DNA from: Bacteroidota bacterium | GTDB lineage: Bacteria; Bacteroidota; Bacteroidia; Bacteroidales; F082 | Assembly: GCA_020444415.1 (NCBI GenBank) | Contig: JAHLLA010000003.1 | Location: forward strand, 180,356 to 244,355 | DNA: 64,000 bases | Direction: 5' to 3' | In this document: positions 1 through 8,104 of the stretch, one piece after another | Position numbering within the stretch: the first letter of the stretch is position 1 | How the letters are laid out: each line of letters starts with the position of its first letter | Program-made: the position numbers and the translations under genes | Notes under the pieces: generated by a model | Database searches by the model: none | What the model was told of the DNA's origin: nothing | The model's input: the letters and a program-made list of their open reading frames with translations, nothing else

Positions 1-591
1 CGTGGTTTTTGCAAGAATGGTTTCAACCTGGTTGGTATCTTTATTGAGAGCATATACACCAAAACAACTAATATCCTCTCTTTTCCGGTTAACCATTTCC
101 CCCAGGTGGTGCTGGGTAATCAAGTCAATGGCAAAGTGATTTTCTAACACTTCGATATTCGGATGTTCACGAATTTTTTTACTCAATGCCCTCTGTATCT
201 CATAACCCGTTGCGTCTTTATGATGCAAGATACGATGCTCCGAATGTCCTCCCTCTTTAGATAGGGAAAACTTACCTGAATCTTCTTTGTCAAAATGTGT
301 TCCCCAATCAATTAATTCGACAATACGTTCAGTTGACTCGGTGATGGTGATCCGAACAATTTCTTCATCATTCAAACCCGCTCCTGCATTAATCGTATCA
401 TCAATATGCTTTTTGTAATTATCAGGTGAATACATTACTGCTGCAATACCTCCCTGGGCATAACTTGTTGCTGTATCATCAATTGAATTTTTCGAAAGCA
501 AACATACGGAGCCGTAATCTGCCACTTTCAGGGCATAAATCAATCCGGCCATACCCGTGCCAACCACTAAAAAATCAACTTTCTTTTGCAT
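1..591 (-). CDS. nadB: L-aspartate oxidase, N-terminal part (runs off the window)
   Basis: Flavoenzyme that oxidises L-aspartate to iminoaspartate in the first step of de novo NAD synthesis. The 197 residues visible start at the ATG complementary to 589-591. An FAD-binding dinucleotide motif (VVGTGMAGLIYAL) lies at about residues 9-21, and the family hallmark GGHSEHRILHHKDATG follows at about 120-135, which separates NadB from succinate dehydrogenase flavoproteins only partly but fits NadB best, as does the SYAQGGIAAV stretch. The C-terminal part lies outside the window to the left, so completeness cannot be judged. It is transcribed away from the ferredoxin gene's 3' end and separated from it by a terminator. 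Confidence 0.9.
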   Translation of the reverse strand, partial: MQKKVDFLVVGTGMAGLIYALKVADYGSVCLLSKNSIDDTATSYAQGGIAAVMYSPDNYKKHIDDTINAGAGLNDEEIVRITITESTERIVELIDWGTHFDKEDSGKFSLSKEGGHSEHRILHHKDATGYEIQRALSKKIREHPNIEVLENHFAIDLITQHHLGEMVNRKREDISCFGVYALNKDTNQVETILAKTT

Positions 592-684
592 AATGCAATT
601 AATCAAAAAATCATGTAAAATTACTTAAACTGCTTGTAAATTGATGTTGTTGCCAACTGAAATGTTGATGAACCATGATGAAAT

Positions 685-711
685 AAAAAAACCCGGTTGG
701 AAATACCGGGT
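685..711 (-). terminator. Rho-independent terminator of the ferredoxin gene
   Basis: Read on the minus strand, a 7-bp perfect stem (ACCCGGT/ACCGGGT, arms at 705-711 and 691-697) with a 7-nt loop is followed by a run of seven T. It sits between the ferredoxin stop codon and nadB, so nadB probably has its own promoter. Confidence 0.85.
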
Positions 712-736
712 CATTTCTATTTATAAATGAATATGT

Positions 737-904
737 TTATTCAGGGTGAATTGCTTCTACCGGACAAACATCAGCGCAGGCGCCGCAGTCGGTGCAAAGA
801 TCAGGATCAATCACATAAATATCACCTTCAGAAATTGCATCTACAGGACATTCGTCAATGCAGGTGCCACAAGCGGTACAATCATCATTAATTATATAAG
901 CCAT
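737..904 (-). CDS. 2[4Fe-4S] ferredoxin
   Basis: A 55-residue bacterial-type ferredoxin. Two clusters of the form CxxCxxCxxxCP are visible: C9, C12, C15, C19 and C37, C40, C43, C47, enough for two [4Fe-4S] centres. It acts as a soluble low-potential electron carrier in the cytoplasm. The gene is divergent from korAB across about 250 bp, so it is a reasonable electron acceptor for the KorAB enzyme; that partnership is inferred from position. A TAnnTTTG promoter element lies 34 bp upstream of the ATG and a strong terminator follows the stop. Length is normal for the family. Confidence 0.95.
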   Translation of the reverse strand: MAYIINDDCTACGTCIDECPVDAISEGDIYVIDPDLCTDCGACADVCPVEAIHPE

Positions 905-938
905 TTTATTTAGTTTTAGTGTTAAAAAAATTGCACGG

Positions 939-946
939 CAAAGATA
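939..946 (-). promoter_or_regulatory. -7 promoter element of the ferredoxin gene
   Basis: TATCTTTG on the minus strand matches the Bacteroidota TAnnTTTG -7 consensus, 34 bp before the ferredoxin ATG. No clear -33 TTG was found. Confidence 0.6.
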
Positions 947-1104
947 CTCACATTGATTTTTTTAAATATTTATTTTAGGTTTTATTTTAGTGATCAAGTA
1001 TATTTTATACTGTGTTTAAATAAGCAAAAGTTCCTGATTGATTTTAATTGATGAACTGGTTATAAATAGATGCATTTTTATGTAAAAAAATTGTTATAAA
1101 ATAG

Positions 1105-1132
1105 TTGTAAAAACATATTAAGACTATTTTTG
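1105..1132 (+). promoter_or_regulatory. Promoter of korAB
   Basis: TTG at 1105-1107, then 17 bp, then TATTTTTG at 1125-1132, matching the Bacteroidota -33/-7 pattern. It lies 22 bp before the korA ATG and is back to back with the ferredoxin promoter. Confidence 0.65.
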
Positions 1133-1154
1133 TCAAGATTTTAAAAGGCTTTTT

Positions 1155-3002
1155 ATGTCAGACAAAAAAGATAGAGTAATTGAATTAAAGAATGCTGTAA
1201 TTCGATTTGCAGGCGATTCAGGAGATGGTATGCAATTAACAGGAAGCTTATTTTCTGATTCAACAGCAATTGTAGGTAATGACTTTGCAACTTTTCCGGA
1301 TTATCCGGCAGAGATAAGAGCACCCCAGGGAACCGTTTCCGGAGTTTCGGGTTTTCAAATTCATTTTGGTGATATGGACATTCACACATCCGGTGACCAA
1401 GCCGACGTGCTGGTGGCCATGAATCCAGCTTCGCTAAAGGCAAATATGAATTGGATCACACGCGATGCTATCATTATTGTTGATACGGATGCTTTTGTTG
1501 AGAAAAATTTTAAAAAGGCAGGCTACGATGAGAATCCGCTTACGGATGGTTCATTAACCGGGCATTTAGTAATAGAGGCGCCCATAACAACTATGACCAA
1601 AGAAGCGGTGAAAGAATTGCAGTTGGATAATAAATCGGCCCAGAAGTCGAAAAATATGTTTGCACTTGGGATGGTATTTTTCATGTTCAACCGCGATTAT
1701 GAAGGTACTTTTAAATTTTTTGAAGACAAATTCAAATCGAATCCGCTGGTAGTGGAAGCAAACAAAAAGGTATTACTTGCAGGCTATCATTTTGCCAATA
1801 CGATTGAGGCATTTGCCAATACCTATAAAATTGAACCGGCACCACTAAAAAAAGGTTTATATAGAAATGTGACCGGTAATCTGGCTACTGCATGGGGTTT
1901 TTTAGCAGCAGCTGAGCGATCAGGTAGGAATTTATTTCTTGGATCCTATCCAATAACACCGGCTTCTGAAATTCTACAGGAAATATCAAAACATAAACAA
2001 TTCACAGCCATTGCATTTCAGGCTGAAGATGAAATTGCCGGAATTGTTTCGGCCATTGGCGCTAGTTATGCAGGTTCACTGGCCTTAACAACTACATCCG
2101 GACCAGGTTTATCACTGAAAAGCGAAGCCATTGGTTTGGCAGTAATGACTGAATTACCTATTGTAATTGTTGATGTGCAGCGTGGTGGACCTTCTACGGG
2201 CTTGCCAACAAAATCAGAACAATCTGACCTCATGCAGGCACTTTTTGGAAGAAACGGGGAAGCCCCGGTAATTGTTATTGCTGCAACAAGTTCATCCGAT
2301 TGTTTTTACTCGGCTTATGAAGCTTCGAAATTGGCGCTTGAGCATATGACTCCTGTTATTTTACTTACGGATGGTGCACTCGCAAATGGCTCAGAAGTAT
2401 TTCTGATCCCACAAGTTGCTTCGCTTCCGGAAATTGTTCCGCCCATTGTAAAAGCCAATGATCCTGACTTTAAACCTTACAAAAGGGATGAGAAAAAACT
2501 AAACCGGCCTTGGGCTATACCAGGAACAGAAGGATTACGGCACAGGGTAGGCGGATTGGAAAAAGAAGATGTTACCGGCCACGTATCATACGATCCGTTG
2601 AACCATGAGAAAATGGTGAAAACCAGGCAGGAAAAAGTAGACAGGGTAGCGGAATATATACCCGAATTATCTGTAATAGGTGAAAAAGAAGGCGATATTC
2701 TTGTGATAGGATGGGGTGGCACCTATGGCGTCATTTTAACTGCAATTGAAGAGCTCAGGGAAGAAGGTCAAAAGATCAGTTTTGCGCATTTCAAACACAT
2801 CATGCCGTTACCGAAGAATACGGGCGATGTACTCTCAAAATATAAGCGGATTATTGTTTGCGAAAATAACCTCGGGCAATTTGTTAATTATCTGAGAATG
2901 AATTTCCCGATGTATGATTACTTACAATATAACAAGGTGCAAGGATTGCCGTTCATGGTTTCGGAGTTAAAAGCGCATTTTAGTTCACTTTTAAATGAAT
3001 AG
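1155..3002 (+). CDS. korA: 2-oxoacid (2-oxoglutarate-type):ferredoxin oxidoreductase, alpha subunit
   Basis: Subunit of the enzyme that converts a 2-oxoacid plus CoA to acyl-CoA and CO2 with reduction of ferredoxin. The 615 residues hold an N-terminal gamma-type domain (RFAGDSGDGMQLTG at about 17-30, up to about residue 200) fused to an alpha-type pyrimidine-binding domain (GSYPITPASEILQEIS at about 265-280; TTSGPGLSLKSEAIGLA) and a C-terminal transketolase-like domain. This gamma-alpha fusion of about 600 residues is the normal KorA form in Bacteroidota. korB begins 3 bp after the stop, so the two are co-transcribed. The exact 2-oxoacid cannot be read from sequence; 2-oxoglutarate is the usual family assignment. 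Confidence 0.93.
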   Translation: MSDKKDRVIELKNAVIRFAGDSGDGMQLTGSLFSDSTAIVGNDFATFPDYPAEIRAPQGTVSGVSGFQIHFGDMDIHTSGDQADVLVAMNPASLKANMNWITRDAIIIVDTDAFVEKNFKKAGYDENPLTDGSLTGHLVIEAPITTMTKEAVKELQLDNKSAQKSKNMFALGMVFFMFNRDYEGTFKFFEDKFKSNPLVVEANKKVLLAGYHFANTIEAFANTYKIEPAPLKKGLYRNVTGNLATAWGFLAAAERSGRNLFLGSYPITPASEILQEISKHKQFTAIAFQAEDEIAGIVSAIGASYAGSLALTTTSGPGLSLKSEAIGLAVMTELPIVIVDVQRGGPSTGLPTKSEQSDLMQALFGRNGEAPVIVIAATSSSDCFYSAYEASKLALEHMTPVILLTDGALANGSEVFLIPQVASLPEIVPPIVKANDPDFKPYKRDEKKLNRPWAIPGTEGLRHRVGGLEKEDVTGHVSYDPLNHEKMVKTRQEKVDRVAEYIPELSVIGEKEGDILVIGWGGTYGVILTAIEELREEGQKISFAHFKHIMPLPKNTGDVLSKYKRIIVCENNLGQFVNYLRMNFPMYDYLQYNKVQGLPFMVSELKAHFSSLLNE

Positions 3003-3005
3003 AAA

Positions 3006-4037
3006 ATGGAAAATATTATAGAAACACCAAAATTAGCACTCACTAAAAAAGACTTTGAAAGCGACCGCATGGTAAAGTGGTGCCCGGGATGTGGCGACCA
3101 TGCCATACTAAAGGCGGTTGAGAATGTATTTCCTGAACTTGGAATTCCTAAAGAAAACTTTGTGGTTGTATCAGGTATTGGTTGTTCATCAAGGTTTCCT
3201 TATTATATGAATACATATGGTGTTCATGGCATTCATGGTCGTGCTGCTGCTTTGGCAACAGGTGTAAAGCTGGCCAATCCTGAACTGAGCGTCTGGATGA
3301 TCACTGGTGATGGCGATTCCATGGCAATTGGCGGCAATCATTTTATTCATGTGGTTCGTCGAAACCCGGATATCAACATTTTGTTATTTAATAACAAGAT
3401 ATATGGTTTGACCAAAGGACAGTTTTCGCCCACATCACCTGAAGGATCAAAAACCAAAACATCACCACAGGGAACTTACGAAGCACCTTTTAATCCCGGA
3501 GAACTTGTTATTGGTGCACATGGAAAGTTTTTTGCACGGGTGGTAGATACGAATATTAAAATGATGTCGCAGGTATTTACTGAAGCTGCCAAACACAAAG
3601 GCACTTCTGTTGTTGAGATACTCGAAAACTGCGTTATTTTTAATAATCAGATCCACGCACTGATCACTTCGCGCGACACCAAAGATGAAAACCAGTTATT
3701 CCTGGAAGCCGGAGAGCCGATGATATTTGGCAAAGAAAGAGACAAAGGCATTGTATTAAGAGGTACCAATCTGGAAGTGGTTAAAATTGGAGAAAATGGC
3801 ATCACTGAAAAAGATATTCTGGTGCACGATCCTCATACTGAAGACTCCGGCATACATGTGATGTTGGCCAGTATGATGCCACCTGAATTTCCTGCAGCTC
3901 TCGGTGTCATTCGGTCGGTAAAATCACATACATTTGAGGAATTGGTATGGAATTCTGTGGAGCACGAAAAGAAAACTTCAAAGCTGAAAAACGTGGACGA
4001 TTTGTTGCATACAGGAAATACCTGGGTAAAACAATAA
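3006..4037 (+). CDS. korB: 2-oxoacid (2-oxoglutarate-type):ferredoxin oxidoreductase, beta subunit
   Basis: Thiamine-diphosphate-binding subunit paired with KorA. Visible features are the CPGCGDHA motif (C26, C29), C60 in SGIGCSSRFPYY, and the ThDP/Mg motif GDGDSMAIGGNHF at about 101-113 with the closing NNKIYGLTKGQ at about 129. C26, C29, C60 and a later Cys are the usual ligands of the single [4Fe-4S] cluster in this family. It directly follows korA, and the operon ends at a strong terminator 22 bp past the stop. Confidence 0.93.
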   Translation: MENIIETPKLALTKKDFESDRMVKWCPGCGDHAILKAVENVFPELGIPKENFVVVSGIGCSSRFPYYMNTYGVHGIHGRAAALATGVKLANPELSVWMITGDGDSMAIGGNHFIHVVRRNPDINILLFNNKIYGLTKGQFSPTSPEGSKTKTSPQGTYEAPFNPGELVIGAHGKFFARVVDTNIKMMSQVFTEAAKHKGTSVVEILENCVIFNNQIHALITSRDTKDENQLFLEAGEPMIFGKERDKGIVLRGTNLEVVKIGENGITEKDILVHDPHTEDSGIHVMLASMMPPEFPAALGVIRSVKSHTFEELVWNSVEHEKKTSKLKNVDDLLHTGNTWVKQ

Positions 4038-4059
4038 AAGACTTACAAAATTTATACAG

Positions 4060-4083
4060 GGCCACTTCACAGTGGCCTTTTTT
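4060..4083 (+). terminator. Rho-independent terminator of korAB
   Basis: Perfect 7-bp stem GGCCACT/AGTGGCC with a TCAC loop and six T. It separates korAB from tilS and makes any tilS start upstream of it implausible. Confidence 0.92.
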
Positions 4084-4090
4084 CATTTAC

Positions 4091-4098
4091 TACATTTG
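4091..4098 (+). promoter_or_regulatory. -7 promoter element of tilS
   Basis: TACATTTG, a full match to TAnnTTTG, only 4 nt before the proposed GTG start codon. This spacing predicts a leaderless or nearly leaderless mRNA. Confidence 0.6.
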
Positions 4099-4102
4099 TG
4101 CT

Positions 4103-5434
4103 GTGCTTAAAGAATTTCAGCAATATATTGATCAACAAAAATTATGTAATTCGGACAACCGGATCCTTGTAGCCGTCAGCGGAGGTGTTGATTCAATTGT
4201 CATGCTCGATCTGTTTGTAAAAGCCAATTACCAAATAGCCATCGCGCATTGTAATTTTCAACTCCGGGGAAAAGAATCGAATAGTGATGAACAATTCGTT
4301 AACAATTTGGCAGAAAAATATAGAATAAAGCTATTTGTCAAAAGTTTTGAAACTAAAAACTATGCAAATCATCATAAGTTGTCAATACAAGTAGCTGCAC
4401 GCGATTTAAGATATAGCTGGTTTGAGGAGTTATTGGATAAAGATAATTTTGATTACGTGGCGGTTGCCCAGCATGCTGACGACCAGGTAGAAACTTTTTT
4501 TATCAATTTATTGAGGGGATCAGGACTCGCCGGGCTCAAGGGGATGCCGTTGAAAAGAGATAACATCATCCGTCCATTGCTGTTTGCAAACCGCAAACAA
4601 ATTATGATGTATGCAGAAGAAAATAAACTGGATTTTAGAGAAGATTCGTCGAATAAAGAAGACATTTATTTGCGAAATAAAATAAGGTTGAAACTGCTAC
4701 CTGAGTTAGAAAAATTAAGCGCTAACGCTCCTGTTGCGATTGTGGAAAGCATGAATTACCTCAACGAATCAGATGTATTATTGAAGCAGCTGATAGATGA
4801 AAAATATAATTCCCTTTATAAAGAAAAAGAAGGATTTATTCGAGTTTCAAAGAACGATGTTGTAAAGTTGCAACCAATGGATATATGGTTGTATTATTTG
4901 ATGAAAAGGTTTGGATTTAATCGCGATACAACAAATAATATGACAGAGGCCATCATCCGAACGCAAATTGGTCAAACCTTTGTTTCAGAAACCCATGAAG
5001 CTATAATTGACCGGGAAAATTTGCTGATCAGACCCGTTAAGGAGATGGATTTAAAAGAGTATTTTGTTCAGAATGAACAGGATAAAATCACTGAGCCACT
5101 AATTTTAAATTTTGAGCGCATTTCCAAAAACGAAACATTTAAAATTAAATCAGAAGCAAGTGTCGCCCAAATAGATGAAGGCAAGTTGATCTATCCGCTC
5201 AAGATCAGAAGGTGGAATCATGGCGACCGTTTTGCACCATTTGGAATGAAGGGAAGCAAGTTGCTAAGCGACTATTTCATTGATAACAAGATCAACTTAT
5301 TTGAAAAGCAAAACATTTGGTTGCTCATATCAGGAAATGACATTGTTTGGGTAATTGGACATCGGATTTCCGAAAAATATAAAATAACAGGGCGAACAGA
5401 CACCGTGCTTGCTGTTAGCTGTTGTTCAGATTGA
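4103..5434 (+). CDS. tilS: tRNA(Ile)-lysidine synthetase
   Basis: Modifies C34 of the CAU anticodon of tRNA-Ile2 to lysidine, using ATP and lysine; essential for AUA decoding. The PP-loop ATP pyrophosphatase motif SGGVDS is at residues 26-31, and the TilS N-terminal domain with the HxxxDQVET-type stretch (AQHADDQVETFFINLLRG) and the C-terminal domain (RRWNHGDRFAPFGMKGSK) follow. The open frame extends back to an ATG at 3947 inside korB, but that would run through the korB terminator and the promoter at 4091; the GTG at 4103 gives 443 residues, the family's usual length, beginning LKEFQQYI. I see the motifs; the start choice is inference. Confidence 0.9.
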   Translation: MLKEFQQYIDQQKLCNSDNRILVAVSGGVDSIVMLDLFVKANYQIAIAHCNFQLRGKESNSDEQFVNNLAEKYRIKLFVKSFETKNYANHHKLSIQVAARDLRYSWFEELLDKDNFDYVAVAQHADDQVETFFINLLRGSGLAGLKGMPLKRDNIIRPLLFANRKQIMMYAEENKLDFREDSSNKEDIYLRNKIRLKLLPELEKLSANAPVAIVESMNYLNESDVLLKQLIDEKYNSLYKEKEGFIRVSKNDVVKLQPMDIWLYYLMKRFGFNRDTTNNMTEAIIRTQIGQTFVSETHEAIIDRENLLIRPVKEMDLKEYFVQNEQDKITEPLILNFERISKNETFKIKSEASVAQIDEGKLIYPLKIRRWNHGDRFAPFGMKGSKLLSDYFIDNKINLFEKQNIWLLISGNDIVWVIGHRISEKYKITGRTDTVLAVSCCSD

Positions 5435-5520
5435 GCATTCTTTTTTGTTTCCTGAATCTAAAAAATCAGCAAGAATGCAACTGAAGACCGTCTGAAGTTG
5501 TCAAATATCATTACAGAAAC

Positions 5521-5554
5521 TTGGAATTCAATTCGATTAAAATCATTATTTTCG
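5521..5554 (+). promoter_or_regulatory. Probable promoter of dsbD
   Basis: TTG at 5521-5523 and TATTTTCG at 5547-5554 (one mismatch to TAnnTTTG) with 23 bp between, 22 bp before the ATG. Confidence 0.4.
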
Positions 5555-5576
5555 CAATCCAAAAACATAGGGACCT

Positions 5577-8024
5577 ATGACCAAAAATATACTGAAAATT
5601 AGTTATTTATATATTTTTCTTTTCATTTTTTCAGGACTTCATGCACAAATATTGGAACCCGTAAAATGGAGTTTTTCGTCCGAGCGAGTTAGTGATACGG
5701 AATTCGATTTAATATTCAAAGCTGATATTGACACGAAATGGCATTTATACTCACAAGATATTCCCATGTCGCCCCCGGCTACTAATTTCAATTTTGAAGT
5801 GGGTTCAGGCTATGAGTTAGTTGGCCAAACCACTGAAGAAAGCGAAGTAATTGAAGAATATGATCCTAATTTTGAGATGGTCCTCAAGTTTTTTGCATTT
5901 GAAGCTGTTTTTAAACAGCGGGTAAAATTAACATCTCAGTCACCGGTAACGGTCAATGGTTTTCTTGAATTTATGTGTTGCGACGACACCAAATGTTTAC
6001 CACCCACCGATGTGGATTTTGAATTTAATCTCGCACCACAGGGATCGACAACAGCAGTGCCAGTGCAAGGCATTCTTGAACCTGTTAAATGGCAAATCCA
6101 AACAAAAGCTAATAAAGATAGAATAGTAGAAATATTCTTCACGGCAACCATTGATGGCGGTTATCATTTGTATTCAGTAGATGTGCCCGAAGACGGTCCA
6201 TTACCCACTGAATTTATATTTGAAAATCAGGATGGATTTGAGTTGAATGGGGAAGCGATTGAGATAACCACACCTATCAAAGAATTTGATGACGTGTTTG
6301 AAATGGATATCAAGTATTTTGAACATGAAGCCACTTTTAAACAAACCATCAGGTTAACTTCAGAAGAAGACCAAATACCGGTGGTTGGTGAAATTGCTTA
6401 TATGGTATGCAACGATGTGGGTTGTGTGGCATTATACGAAGATATTGAATTGATCTTCGATGGAAAAACGGATCAATTGATAGCTGAAACTCAGCAATTA
6501 GATGAAGTTGAGATAGGCACTTCTGATATCCAGGGAAAAAAAGCATCACTTTGGGGATTCTTCATATTGTCATTCCTAGGAGGTTTAGCTGCTATCCTGA
6601 CACCCTGTGTATTTCCGATGATACCGATGACGGTTTCATTTTTTATGAAAGACGGCGAAGAAAAAGCCAAAGGAAAAATGCAAGCGATCATTTATGGTAT
6701 CAGCATCATTGCTATCTATACATTTATTGGCTCAATTCTGGCTGTGGTGGCTGGGCCCGACATCGCCAACTGGCTGAGCACACACTGGCTACCTAATATT
6801 TTATTCTTTTTAATCTTTGTCATTTTTGCCGCCTCATTCTTTGGGATGTTTGAAATTGTACTCCCCAGTTGGATGGTGAACAAAACAGACCAGAAAGCAG
6901 ATAAAGGTGGATTTTTAGGACCTGTGTTCATGGCAGTTACGCTTGTACTGGTATCTTTTAGTTGTACAGGCCCTATTGTTGGAACCATCCTTGTAGAGTC
7001 GGCTGGAGGACAAGTATTAAAACCCATTATCGGGATGCTTGGTTTCTCGCTGGCATTTGCCTTACCTTTTACCTTATTTGCATTTTTCCCTTCCTTATTG
7101 CAGGGCCTTCCAAAATCAGGCGGTTGGCTAAATGCTGTAAAAGTGGTACTAGGCTTCCTCGAACTGGCATTGGGATTAAAATTCTTAAGCATTGCCGACC
7201 AGACTTACCATTGGGGCATACTCGACAGGGAAGTATACCTGGCATTTTGGATTGTGATTTTCTTCTTGATGGGCTTGTACTTGCTTGGAAAAATAAAGTT
7301 TGCACACGATTCCGACCTGCCATTTGTTTCGGTGCCCCGTTTAATGCTCGCGATCATCACATTTTCATTTGTCATGTATCTCATACCGGGTATGTTTGGT
7401 GCACCATTAAAAGCGCTCTCGGGTTATGTGCCACCGCAATCAACACACGATTTTGATTTGAATGCAGTCATTCGTAATAATGTTGAACTGTATGCCGGAT
7501 CAGGAGGTAGCGAAGTAGAAGAGATTTGTGATAAACCTAAGTATGCAGAGTTTTTGCATTTGCCGCACGGGCTGGAAGGTTATTTTGATTACGATCAGGC
7601 CCTGAGTTGTGCCAAGGAACAGAACAAACCCATCTTTATTGACTTTACCGGACACGGATGTGTAAATTGCCGGGAGATGGAGGCCAATGTATGGTCAGAT
7701 CCGAAAGTGCTGAAAATTCTGCGAGAAGATTATATCATTTTAGCTTTGTACGTGGATGATAAAACCAAACTTGCAGAAGAAGAATGGATCAAATCGGAAT
7801 ATGATGACAAGATGAAAAAAACCATAGGGAAAAAATATGCTGACCTGCAGATTACAAAATTTGGTGTCAATGCACAACCTTTTTATGTATTGATGGGGCA
7901 CAACGGAGAAGTGCTAACGCAACCTCGCGCTTATAACCTTGACGTAGATGAATTCGTTGAGTTTCTGGAAAATGGGATCCAGAATTATAACCAGGGTAAA
8001 AGTGCGTTTGTGATCAATAATTAG
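5577..8024 (+). CDS. dsbD: Thiol:disulfide interchange protein DsbD with a duplicated N-terminal domain
   Basis: Carries electrons from cytoplasmic thioredoxin across the inner membrane to periplasmic thiols. Order seen: signal peptide (1-23); an immunoglobulin-like DsbD-alpha domain (about 24-150) with C135 and C140; a second copy (about 166-295) beginning with the same ILEPVKW and carrying C278 and C283; an eight-helix-type membrane domain (about 325-600) with the redox Cys C344 (LTPCVFP) and C463 (FSCTGP); and a C-terminal thioredoxin-fold domain with CVNC at 695-698. At 815 residues it is longer than E. coli DsbD (about 565) because of the duplicated first domain. It stands alone with its own promoter. 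Confidence 0.92.
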   Translation: MTKNILKISYLYIFLFIFSGLHAQILEPVKWSFSSERVSDTEFDLIFKADIDTKWHLYSQDIPMSPPATNFNFEVGSGYELVGQTTEESEVIEEYDPNFEMVLKFFAFEAVFKQRVKLTSQSPVTVNGFLEFMCCDDTKCLPPTDVDFEFNLAPQGSTTAVPVQGILEPVKWQIQTKANKDRIVEIFFTATIDGGYHLYSVDVPEDGPLPTEFIFENQDGFELNGEAIEITTPIKEFDDVFEMDIKYFEHEATFKQTIRLTSEEDQIPVVGEIAYMVCNDVGCVALYEDIELIFDGKTDQLIAETQQLDEVEIGTSDIQGKKASLWGFFILSFLGGLAAILTPCVFPMIPMTVSFFMKDGEEKAKGKMQAIIYGISIIAIYTFIGSILAVVAGPDIANWLSTHWLPNILFFLIFVIFAASFFGMFEIVLPSWMVNKTDQKADKGGFLGPVFMAVTLVLVSFSCTGPIVGTILVESAGGQVLKPIIGMLGFSLAFALPFTLFAFFPSLLQGLPKSGGWLNAVKVVLGFLELALGLKFLSIADQTYHWGILDREVYLAFWIVIFFLMGLYLLGKIKFAHDSDLPFVSVPRLMLAIITFSFVMYLIPGMFGAPLKALSGYVPPQSTHDFDLNAVIRNNVELYAGSGGSEVEEICDKPKYAEFLHLPHGLEGYFDYDQALSCAKEQNKPIFIDFTGHGCVNCREMEANVWSDPKVLKILREDYIILALYVDDKTKLAEEEWIKSEYDDKMKKTIGKKYADLQITKFGVNAQPFYVLMGHNGEVLTQPRAYNLDVDEFVEFLENGIQNYNQGKSAFVINN

Positions 8025-8091
8025 TCAATATCTGACTTTTCTAATGTTTAAACTTTTCGAGAGTCGCGAACTTTGGAAAAGTTAAAAAATC

Positions 8092-8099
8092 TACCTTTG
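8092..8099 (+). promoter_or_regulatory. -7 promoter element of priA
   Basis: TACCTTTG, full match to TAnnTTTG, 5 nt before the priA ATG, so the transcript is predicted to have almost no leader. A TTTG at 8072-8075 could be the -33 element but the 16-bp spacing is short. Confidence 0.6.
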
Positions 8100-8104
8100 T
8101 TCGC

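Noticed and set aside
3947..4102. N-terminal extension of tilS back into korB
   Set aside because: It would be transcribed through a strong terminator (4060-4083) and contains the tilS promoter; the extra residues have no family match.
6716..7192. 158-residue minus-strand reading frame inside dsbD
   Set aside because: Antisense shadow of the membrane domain, low-complexity composition and no motif; dsbD is clearly coding here.
8051..8084. AACTTTTC/GAAAAGTT inverted repeat between dsbD and priA
   Set aside because: No T-run on either strand and a long loop, so not a convincing terminator; may only be chance in AT-rich DNA.
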